Assembly: GCA_034189755.1 (NCBI GenBank)
Contig: JAXIHJ010000078.1
Span: 1-10,323 of the forward strand
DNA length: 10,323 nucleotides
Reading direction: 5' to 3'
DNA from: JAXIHJ01 sp034189755
Lineage (GTDB): Bacteria; Planctomycetota; Phycisphaerae; SM23-33
In this document: positions 1 to 5,242 of the stretch, piece by piece
How the letters are laid out: every line of letters begins with the position of its first letter
Numbering within the stretch: position 1 is the first letter of the stretch
The notes under the pieces: model-generated
The model's database searches: none
The model's input: the letters and a program-made list of their open reading frames with translations, nothing else
Told to the model about the DNA's origin: nothing
Program-made: the position numbers and the translations under genes

Positions 1-97
1 GGGGCATGTCAACAATCGGCTGGCGGAATTTGTTTCGCGGATTCCCCAAAACCAAGCGTTGCCTAACCTTGTGGATTCGAGCAATGCGCGACTGCGC

Positions 98-144
98 AAA
101 AAAAAGCGGCGGGCCTGCCGCGGGGGGGGACGACAGGCACCGCC
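98..144 (-). terminator. Rho-independent terminator, minus strand
   Basis: On the minus strand GGCGG, a bulged T, then GCCTG (144-134) pair with CAGGC-CCGCC (117-108). This gives ten base pairs with a single bulge and a 16-base loop. Two bases later come eight T (105-98). A smaller alternative stem, GCGGC/GCCGC (121-106), abuts the same T tract. The plus strand has no T tract after the hairpin, so the signal is directional. No minus-strand protein gene ends to its right. Confidence 0.65.
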
Positions 145-272
145 TCGGCATTCGAACCGGCCGGGGGGGAACCGGTCCGAAAAGGGGGTCAAAACACAAA
201 TCGGGAAATCTGATAAAGACCGTTCTATCTCTCAGGTATTCATTCTCATTCCCATTTTCATTATACGATGTT
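98..272 (-). ncRNA. Candidate structured small RNA, minus strand
   Basis: This is a proposed transcript of about 155-175 nt. It would start just after one of two perfect TATAAT boxes (279-284 or 260-265) and end in the T tract at 105-98. Read on the minus strand it contains hairpin 1, with arms 181-172 (TTCGGACCGG) and 160-151 (CCGGTTCGAA). That is ten pairs including one G-U. After a six-base linker comes the bulged terminator hairpin at 144-108. The A-C mismatch seen in hairpin 1 on the plus strand becomes a G-U pair on the minus strand, so the structure favours minus-strand RNA. There is no minus-strand gene in front of the terminator. The only start-led reading frame near the 5' end is nine codons long, made of ATG-purine repeats. 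I see no hallmark of tmRNA, SRP RNA, RNase P RNA or tRNA. Function is unknown; the transcript itself is inference. Confidence 0.4.
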
Positions 273-284
273 GGTGGAATTATA
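260..284 (-). promoter_or_regulatory. Two perfect -10 boxes on the minus strand
   Basis: The plus strand reads ATTATA at 260-265 and again at 279-284, so the minus strand carries two exact TATAAT hexamers 19 bp apart. Matching -35 hexamers are poor: the best for the 260-265 box is TTGTAT at 287-282 with a 16-bp spacer. Transcription would run leftwards into the hairpins and terminator at 181-98. The area is AT-rich, so one match could be chance; two plus a correctly oriented terminator is more suggestive. Confidence 0.35.
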
Positions 285-572
285 CAAGAGGGCATAAGGG
301 AAATACCTTAGTTTTTCCTCCATGAGCGACCCAGGCCTCGCCGGGGGCGGAATTGCACATAAGGTCTTGTAATTAAAGAACTCAAGTCTGTTTCTGAGTC
401 GTAGTCGGAGAAAAAAATGCCTCCGGTATCAGATTTTCTACTTTTTTCTACACCAAAGTGGCTGAGAAAGGTCTCTCGCTCACGGCGTGTGGCGTTAGGG
501 GGAACCACTAACATACGGGCAAGGTTGCATCGGAACAGGCTTGGCACAAGAGGTGGAATTGCTCTTATGGTT

Positions 573-581
573 TGGTACACT
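573..581 (+). promoter_or_regulatory. Possible extended -10 promoter of purD
   Basis: TGG followed by TACACT (576-581) fits an extended -10 element (TG, one base, then four of six consensus bases). It would place the transcript start near 588 and give a leader of about 30 nt that includes the purD ribosome-binding site. A second possibility is TTGGCA at 541-546 with a weak -10 near 563-568. Neither is strong. Confidence 0.25.
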
Positions 582-620
582 CTCGCTGCCGATGAATGTC
601 TATGGAACGAAAGGATTGCC

Positions 621-1901
621 ATGAAGGTCTTGTTGGTTGGTGGTGGAGGACGTGAACATGCGATGGCTTGGAAGATATCGCAGTCGTCGTTGTGCGATCG
701 CATGTGGGCTGCGCCGGGGAACCCCGGAATTGCCCAGCATGCCGAGTGTGTCCAGATAAAGGCCGACGACGTTGATGCCATTAAAGCCTTTGCCAAGGAC
801 AATGGTGTATCTCTGGTGGTTGTCGGGCCTGAGGATCCGCTGGCAATGGGTTTGGCGGATGCGGTTCGTGAGGCTGGTATTCTTTGTTTCGGCCCCTGCG
901 CCGACGGCGCCCGCATCGAAGCCGACAAGGCATATGCCAAGAACCTCATGCGCAGCGCCGCGGTACCAACAGCCGAGGCCAGAATCTTTACCGACCTCCA
1001 TGCCGCCAAGGAATACGTGCTTTCTCGTGATCATGGCGTAGCGGTAAAGGCCGCTGGCCTGGCCAAGGGCAAGGGCGTCTTCGTCTGCCCGGAGCCGTAC
1101 CAGGCCGTCAAGCCCCTGGAGGATATTATGGCCCAGAAGGTCTTCGGCACCGCCGGTGAGACGGTGATTGTAGAGGAGATGCTCACCGGCCAGGAGGGTA
1201 CGGTTTTGGCCCTCTGCGACGGCAAAAGCATCTATCCGATGGAGCCGCTTCAGGACCACAAGCCCATCGGCGAAGGCGACACGGGCCTGAATACCGGCGG
1301 GATGGGCGCCTACAGCCCGGTTCCCATTATTGATGCCAAGATGATGGCCCGCATCGAACGCGAAATACTCGTGCCGACGATAGATGCGATGCGGCGGGAC
1401 TTCGGCCGCTACGAGGGCGTGCTGTACGCCGGTCTGATATTCACACCGGCCGGGCCGAAGGTCATCGAGTTCAACTGCCGCTTCGGCGACCCGGAATGCC
1501 AGCCGCTGATGATGCGACTCAAGAGCGATCTGCTCGAGGCGATGGTTGCAGTGGCTGAGCACCACCTGGACAAGGTAACACTCGAGTGGGATTCGCGTCC
1601 GGCTGTCTGCGTGGTGATGAGTTCGGGCGGGTATCCCGGCGAGTATGAAAAGGGCTTCGAGATTGCCGGCATTGCAGCCGCCGAGGCGCTTGGCGACGTG
1701 AAGGTCTTCCACGCCGGCACGGCTACGGCCGACGGCAAGCTCGTTACGAGCGGAGGACGAGTCCTCGGCGTAACGGCACTGGGCGAAACCATCGCCGAGG
1801 CCAAGAAGCACGCCTACCAAGCCGTCGAAAAAATCCGCTGGCAGGATTGCTACTATCGAAAGGACATCGCCGATAAGGCGATTGAGGAAAGCAATACGTA
1901 A
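621..1901 (+). CDS. purD: Phosphoribosylamine-glycine ligase (GAR synthetase)
   Basis: This enzyme catalyses the second step of de novo purine synthesis, joining glycine to 5-phosphoribosylamine with ATP in the cytoplasm. The 426-residue length is normal for PurD. The N-terminal GGGGREH motif is at residues 7-13. The ATP-grasp glycine-rich stretch GLAKGKGV is at 146-153, LNTGGMGAYSP at 223-233 and the metal-binding FNCRFGDPE segment at 284-292. The frame is open upstream to 417, but ATG 621 begins the family's conserved MKVLLVGGGGREH and is preceded by GAAAGGA (609-615) with five bases between. The extra 68 codons look non-coding. The gene stands alone, with no other pur gene nearby. Its only neighbour in this direction is a converging PilZ gene. 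Small departures from the usual motifs (GLNTGG for GPNTGG, Cys in FNCRFGDPECQ) look like ordinary variation. Identification is secure. Confidence 0.96.
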   Translation: MKVLLVGGGGREHAMAWKISQSSLCDRMWAAPGNPGIAQHAECVQIKADDVDAIKAFAKDNGVSLVVVGPEDPLAMGLADAVREAGILCFGPCADGARIEADKAYAKNLMRSAAVPTAEARIFTDLHAAKEYVLSRDHGVAVKAAGLAKGKGVFVCPEPYQAVKPLEDIMAQKVFGTAGETVIVEEMLTGQEGTVLALCDGKSIYPMEPLQDHKPIGEGDTGLNTGGMGAYSPVPIIDAKMMARIEREILVPTIDAMRRDFGRYEGVLYAGLIFTPAGPKVIEFNCRFGDPECQPLMMRLKSDLLEAMVAVAEHHLDKVTLEWDSRPAVCVVMSSGGYPGEYEKGFEIAGIAAAEALGDVKVFHAGTATADGKLVTSGGRVLGVTALGETIAEAKKHAYQAVEKIRWQDCYYRKDIADKAIEESNT

Positions 1902-1932
1902 CCGGTGGCTGAAGATGCGCCGGCGAGGTTTT
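1902..1932 (+). terminator. Weak terminator after purD
   Basis: Immediately after the purD stop, CCGGTG (1902-1907) can pair with CGCCGG (1918-1923), using one T-G pair and a ten-base loop. A short T-rich stretch, GGTTTTGTT, follows at 1927-1935. The stem is short and the T tract is interrupted, so this is only a plausible terminator between the converging purD and PilZ genes. Confidence 0.3.
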
Positions 1933-1942
1933 GTTAGAGTGC

Positions 1943-2281
1943 CTAAACCTCCAGGGCCAGTTGCATCGGCCTGGCGAACTGAAACGCCACCCCGGCTAGA
2001 TAATCGTCCTTCAATGGCTGCTGCCGAACGACCCGCCCCGGGCAAGTGAAGTCCTCCATCATATAGCTGTTGGGCGTGGAACGCGGCACGGAAAAATTAA
2101 GCTTCACGCCGGCGTGTGGCGGGGGAATGTGCTTAATCGACGCAGACAGAAGCGCACCGCCGTCGGAAATATTGAGGCTCTTGCTTTCGAACAAAATCTC
2201 ACCGGCCTTATTGAAGACGGCGAACGGGCAGGAAAGCTTGAGGCGTTTATATTGTCTTCGTTCCAGCTTGCGTTTCGACAT
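1943..2281 (-). CDS. PilZ-domain protein, probable c-di-GMP receptor
   Basis: This small 112-residue protein is made almost entirely of one PilZ domain. The two signature motifs of c-di-GMP-binding PilZ domains are present: RxxxR at R9-R13 within RRQYKR, and NISDGG at residues 37-42, which fits [D/N]xSxxG. A beta-rich body follows. The second messenger would bind in the cytoplasm; the output target is not visible, because the protein has no second domain and no signal peptide or membrane segment. A TTG at 2299 would add six residues, but ATG 2281 has AAAGGGA seven bases upstream and is preferred. It lies 82 bp beyond the end of pyrC on the same strand and has its own promoter-like sequence, so it is probably a separate unit. 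No cyclase or phosphodiesterase lies nearby, so the pathway it serves is unknown. Confidence 0.85.
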   Translation of the reverse strand: MSKRKLERRQYKRLKLSCPFAVFNKAGEILFESKSLNISDGGALLSASIKHIPPPHAGVKLNFSVPRSTPNSYMMEDFTCPGRVVRQQPLKDDYLAGVAFQFARPMQLALEV

Positions 2282-2289
2282 GCCGGCGT

Positions 2290-2303
2290 CCCTTTGCAAA
2301 GGG
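2290..2303 (-). promoter_or_regulatory. 14-bp palindrome covering the PilZ ribosome-binding site
   Basis: CCCTTTGCAAAGGG is a perfect palindrome. Its minus-strand right half contains the AAAGGG of the PilZ gene's ribosome-binding site. In RNA it can form CCCTT/AAGGG around a TGCA loop, which would hide the site. As DNA it could be an operator just downstream of the promoter at 2323-2350. Which applies, if either, is not shown by the sequence. Confidence 0.4.
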
Positions 2304-2322
2304 GTAATTCCTGTTTGCCTTT

Positions 2323-2350
2323 ATGATACATCTGCCTCGCCAAGTTTCAA
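2323..2350 (-). promoter_or_regulatory. Likely sigma-70-type promoter of the PilZ gene
   Basis: On the minus strand TTGAAA (2350-2345, five of six) and TATCAT (2328-2323, five of six) are separated by 16 bp. Transcription would start near 2316 and give a leader of about 35 nt. That leader would include the palindrome at 2290-2303. The promoter lies in the 82-bp gap after pyrC. Confidence 0.45.
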
Positions 2351-2363
2351 GACCCGGCGGAGC

Positions 2364-3635
2364 CTAAAGTTCGAACCTGACTTGGCCGGCGACGATGGTG
2401 GCTATGGCCCGGGCCTTCAGTTGCCAGCCGTGATAAGGGCAGTTGCGGGCCTTGGAGACGAACCGACCAGTGTTGACCGTCCATCGCTTACCGGGATCGA
2501 TAATGGTAATGTCCGCCGGCGCGCCGATTGCCAACGTTCCGACATCGCAGCCGATCACTCTCGCCGGGCCGGTTGTCATGCAGGCGATGAGCCTCGGCCA
2601 GTCGAGCAGACGCGTCGAAATTAGCGCCTTGACATACAAACCAAGCGCGCATTCCAGCGAGCTTATCCCGAACGGCGCCAGGCCGAACTCCAGTTCCTTT
2701 TCCTCCTTGGCGTGCGGGGCGTGGTCGGTTGCAAGACAGTCGATGGTGCCATCGACGACGCCCGCGCGGACGGCCTCGACGTCGGCAGCCGCCCGAAGCG
2801 GCGGGTTGACCTTGTAATTCGGGTCGTAGCTCATGCAGGCTGCATCGGTCAGCAGCAGGTGATGCGGCGCAGCCTCGGCGGTAACGGGCAGGCCGGACGC
2901 CTTGGCCCGGCGGATCAACTCGACGCTGCCGGCGCTGGAAACATGCATAACATGGTAAGCAGCGTCGGTTCGATCGAGCAGTTCCAGGTCGCGGCGCAAC
3001 ATGATCTGCTCGCCCGATGCCGCAATACCGCCCAGGCCCAGTCGGACCGCAACCGCGCCGGAGTTCATCACGCCTGTCATCAGGTCCGGGTCCTGGCAGT
3101 GCTGCATGAGCGGCACGCCGAGCATGCCGGTGTATTGCAGAGCCCGCTGCATTGTCGACGTGCCCGCCAATCCGTCGCCGTCGTCGGTGAATGCCACGGC
3201 GCCGGCTTCAGCCATCAGGCCCATCTCCGCCAGTTCCTTGCCTTCGCGGCCTTTTGTGAGGCATCCGACCGGTAACACGCGGGCCTGTCCGGCTTCGGCG
3301 GCCCGCTGTAAAACATAGTTGACCGCCGTTTCGTCGTCGACGGGGGGGTGGGTGTTAGGCATGGCGCAGATGGTGGTGAACCCGCCGGCGACCGCTGCCG
3401 CCGCCACTGTGGCAATGGTCTCTTCTTCCTCGTGGCCTGGCTCGCGGCAGTGGACGTGCAGGTCGATCAGGCCGGGGCAGACAATCCTGCCGGTCGCGTC
3501 GATTGTGCGTTTGGCCTTGGCGCGAACGCAGCCGACCTTGGCGATCCTGCCTTTGGCGATGGCCACGTCGCAGGTTTCGTCCCGACCCGAGCCGGGGTCT
3601 ATCACGCGACCGTTTTGTATGAGAAGGTCATTCAT
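2364..3635 (-). CDS. pyrC: Dihydroorotase, type I
   Basis: This enzyme catalyses the third step of UMP synthesis, the reversible cyclisation of N-carbamoyl-aspartate to dihydroorotate, in an amidohydrolase-fold metal site. At 423 residues it has the length and motifs of class I (B. subtilis/Aquifex type) enzymes. These include the metal ligands HVHCREPG at 60-67 with H60, H62 and R64; MPNT at 92-95; FTDDG with the likely catalytic/bridging Asp at 151; H179 in LMQHCQD; HVSS; KVNPPLR; and TDHAPH near residue 305. Where most relatives read HCED or HAED, this protein has Gln at 181. Its ATG overlaps the pyrB stop as ATGA, so translation is probably coupled and follows pyrB. In Aquifex the class I enzyme is active as a complex with PyrB; the adjacency here would suit such a complex (inference). 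No terminator is evident after the stop. Identification is firm. Confidence 0.95.
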   Translation of the reverse strand: MNDLLIQNGRVIDPGSGRDETCDVAIAKGRIAKVGCVRAKAKRTIDATGRIVCPGLIDLHVHCREPGHEEEETIATVAAAAVAGGFTTICAMPNTHPPVDDETAVNYVLQRAAEAGQARVLPVGCLTKGREGKELAEMGLMAEAGAVAFTDDGDGLAGTSTMQRALQYTGMLGVPLMQHCQDPDLMTGVMNSGAVAVRLGLGGIAASGEQIMLRRDLELLDRTDAAYHVMHVSSAGSVELIRRAKASGLPVTAEAAPHHLLLTDAACMSYDPNYKVNPPLRAAADVEAVRAGVVDGTIDCLATDHAPHAKEEKELEFGLAPFGISSLECALGLYVKALISTRLLDWPRLIACMTTGPARVIGCDVGTLAIGAPADITIIDPGKRWTVNTGRFVSKARNCPYHGWQLKARAIATIVAGQVRFEL

Positions 3636-4618
3636 TTGCCGCCCTGCGAAACCAGATAAAGCACAGCCATGCGCACGGCCAGGCCGTTGGTCACCTGCTG
3701 GAGGATGCAGCTATTCGGCCCGTCGGCGACTTCGGAAGTAAGCTCCACTCCGCGGTTGATCGGGCCGGGATGCATCACGATCACGTTTTTCTTGCATCGC
3801 CCAAGCCGCTTAGCCGTCAGGCCATAGAGCTTGTGATACTCGCGGACCGATGGAAATAAGTTACTGCTGAACCGCTCGAACTGTATCCGCAGCATGTTGA
3901 CAACGTCCACCTGCCCGAGCACGTCGTCCAGGCTGTGGCTTATCGTACAGCCCATCGGTTCGATGGCCTGCGGCACCAGCGTAGGCGGGCCGACAACCAC
4001 CACCTCGGCGCCGAGCTTCTTCAGGCCGAGTATATTGCTCCGCGCGACGCGCGAATGAGCAATGTCGCCGACGACAGCCACCTTCAGGCCCGCCACTCGT
4101 CCCAGCCGCTGGCGGATCGTGAAGATGTCCAACAGCCCCTGCGTAGGATGCTCATGCTGGCCGTCGCCGGCGTTGATGATGGAGGCTGAAACATTGTGGG
4201 CCAGCATGTGCGAAGAACCGGACTGCCCGTGCCGTATTACGAAGATGTCCACACCCATCGCCTCGATGTTGCGGACCGTATCCAGTGTCGTCTCGCCCTT
4301 GGTGATGGAGGACCCTTTTGCCGTGAACAGCAGCGTATCCGCGCTGAGCCGGCTGGCGGCCAGCTCGAAGCTCATCCGCGTGCGGGTGGAATCCTCGAAG
4401 AACAACAGACCCACCACCTTGCCGCGAAGGGCGGGCACCTTCTTGATGGAGCGGGTGGAGACTTCCTTGAAGCTCTCCGCCGTATCTAGAATGTGCACGA
4501 CCTCCTCAGCCGACAGTTCGTCCAGCCCCAGCAGGTCCTTGCGTTTCCAGACGAAAGCCTGGCCCGCCGCCTTGGGTTTAACCTTCTGTCTTGATGATGA
4601 AGACGCCTTCTTCGCCAT
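3632..4618 (-). CDS. pyrB: Aspartate carbamoyltransferase catalytic chain
   Basis: The enzyme condenses carbamoyl phosphate with aspartate, the committed step of pyrimidine synthesis. Its 328 residues carry the carbamoyl-phosphate loop STRTR at 77-81, R129-H130, HPTQ at 157-160, the GDIAHSRVARS segment and the C-terminal HPGPINRGVE motif. The first 24 or so residues (Lys/Ser-rich, before the usual KDLLGLDELS start) are a low-complexity extension. No internal Met offers another start before M82, so the extension is probably real. The ATG lies 41 bp inside the end of pyrR with only a weak GAAAGAA-type ribosome-binding site, and the stop overlaps the pyrC start by ATGA. No pyrI regulatory chain is present, as expected for enzymes paired with PyrR or class I PyrC. 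Confidence 0.96.
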   Translation of the reverse strand: MAKKASSSSRQKVKPKAAGQAFVWKRKDLLGLDELSAEEVVHILDTAESFKEVSTRSIKKVPALRGKVVGLLFFEDSTRTRMSFELAASRLSADTLLFTAKGSSITKGETTLDTVRNIEAMGVDIFVIRHGQSGSSHMLAHNVSASIINAGDGQHEHPTQGLLDIFTIRQRLGRVAGLKVAVVGDIAHSRVARSNILGLKKLGAEVVVVGPPTLVPQAIEPMGCTISHSLDDVLGQVDVVNMLRIQFERFSSNLFPSVREYHKLYGLTAKRLGRCKKNVIVMHPGPINRGVELTSEVADGPNSCILQQVTNGLAVRMAVLYLVSQGGK

Positions 4619-5135
4619 CGTTTTCTTTCAGTTTGACTTGCACCCGGCTGCCGGCCGGAGCGTTAACGACACGGCCCGCAAAATCAGCGGAGATGGGCAA
4701 TTGCCTTCCGCCGCGATCAATGAGCACCGCCAGCCTGATTATCTTAGGCCGGCCGAAGTCATGCAGCGCGTCCAACGCCGCCCGGACAGAGCGCCCGGTT
4801 TGCAACACATCGTCCACCAGCAACAGCCAGGTATCGTCGAGGTCAAAGTCAATTTCGGTTGCCCGCACCAGCGGTGCGCCTCGTCGCTGCGAAAGATCGT
4901 CGCGGTAAAACGTGATGTCCAGCACGCCCGTTTCTAGGTGCAGACCAGGCCGCTCGCTGCGCAGGCGGTCCACGATCCGCCTGGCGAGTATCTCGCCTCG
5001 GGTGCGGATGCCGACCACGGCTACGGTACCTTCTTTGGGCAATTGCTGCACGACCGCCTTATACAGGCGGTCCAGGGCGTGTTGAACTTGTTGAGAATCG
5101 AGTAGTTTTTTCATGGCCCGTTTGAATTCAGCCAT
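4578..5135 (-). CDS. pyrR: PyrR bifunctional regulator / uracil phosphoribosyltransferase
   Basis: PyrR family members bind UMP or UTP and control pyr mRNA by attenuation or translational repression, and many also convert uracil plus PRPP to UMP. The 185-residue protein has the PRPP-binding loop VDDVLQTGRS at 107-116 and the family blocks GVLDITFYRDDL (70-81) and LIDRGGRQLPISADFAGRVV towards the C-terminus. ATG 5135 is used here. The family's usual N-terminus aligns closer to M8 (ATG 5114), and neither start has a clear ribosome-binding site, so the exact start is uncertain by seven residues. It is first in the pyrR-pyrB-pyrC operon and its 3' end overlaps pyrB by 41 bp. I see no anti-terminator/terminator pair in the short space upstream. 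Confidence 0.94.
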   Translation of the reverse strand: MAEFKRAMKKLLDSQQVQHALDRLYKAVVQQLPKEGTVAVVGIRTRGEILARRIVDRLRSERPGLHLETGVLDITFYRDDLSQRRGAPLVRATEIDFDLDDTWLLLVDDVLQTGRSVRAALDALHDFGRPKIIRLAVLIDRGGRQLPISADFAGRVVNAPAGSRVQVKLKENDGEEGVFIIKTEG

Positions 5136-5155
5136 ACGCCGCCGTCGGAAATATT

Positions 5156-5185
5156 ACTGTAGCAGGCGTTCCAAAAGCAAGTGAA
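5156..5185 (-). promoter_or_regulatory. Possible pyrR operon promoter
   Basis: On the minus strand TTCACT (5185-5180, four of six) and TACAGT (5161-5156, four of six) are 18 bp apart. The transcript would start about 14 nt before the pyrR ATG. The heptamer TACAGTA recurs at the same relative place in the radical SAM promoter at 6298-6292, also with an 18-bp spacer, which raises the plausibility of both slightly. Confidence 0.3.
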
Positions 5186-5193
5186 AACTAGCC

Positions 5194-5211
5194 GCGAGCG
5201 GAAGCGAGCGG
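5194..5211. repeat. Tandem 8-bp repeat upstream of pyrR
   Basis: GCGAGCGG occurs twice (5194-5201 and 5204-5211) with a ten-base period, about one helical turn, just upstream of the proposed pyrR -35. It could be a regulator-binding pair or part of a weak hairpin after the radical SAM gene. Only the repeat itself is seen. Confidence 0.4.
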
Positions 5212-5242
5212 GCAGGATGTCCGCCGAAACTTGAATGCACCC

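Larger units (their letters stand above)
1..620. other. Gene-free region upstream of purD
   Basis: No frame here looks like a convincing protein gene, although several are open by chance. The left part is rich in G tracts on the plus strand: eight G at 122-129, seven at 163-169 and five at 184-188. It also holds the minus-strand hairpins described separately. From about 190 to 620 the composition is more AT-rich than the genes nearby, which fits non-coding DNA. A modest hairpin lies at 494-512 (arms GTTAG and CTAAC with two further G-C pairs inside, one mismatch and a three-base loop). The purD frame is open upstream to 417, but that extension does not resemble the PurD family. I see no purine, ZTP or other known riboswitch core. 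The tail of an upstream gene could be present at the extreme left; this cannot be decided from the window. Confidence 0.6.

Noticed and set aside
145..165. tRNA T-arm-like GGTTCGAAT on the minus strand
   Set aside because: The five bases on each side of the loop do not pair, and no acceptor, D or anticodon arm is present. The motif belongs to hairpin 151-181.
222..236. CTGAGAG on the minus strand, as in TPP riboswitches
   Set aside because: The second conserved half of the TPP aptamer is absent in the flanking sequence on that strand.
2..325. Open frame entering from the left edge (and two other partly open plus-strand frames)
   Set aside because: It passes through G tracts and the terminator hairpin, becomes low-complexity and basic, and ends in AT-rich sequence. 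It resembles no family I know. The end of an upstream gene cannot be excluded, but the support is too weak to list it.
541..562. Sigma-54-like TGGCAC ... TTGC upstream of purD
   Set aside because: The spacing between the GG and GC elements is 16 rather than the required 10 bases.
417..620. N-terminal extension of purD
   Set aside because: In frame but unlike PurD. ATG 621 begins the conserved family N-terminus and has a good ribosome-binding site.
600..2045. Long minus-strand open frame opposite purD
   Set aside because: It is a codon-position shadow of purD, which has strong family motifs on the plus strand. The minus translation has no recognisable domain.
5190..5213. Terminator after the radical SAM gene
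   Set aside because: Only five pairs with a bulge and an interrupted T-rich tail. The tandem GCGAGCGG repeat explains most of the self-complementarity.
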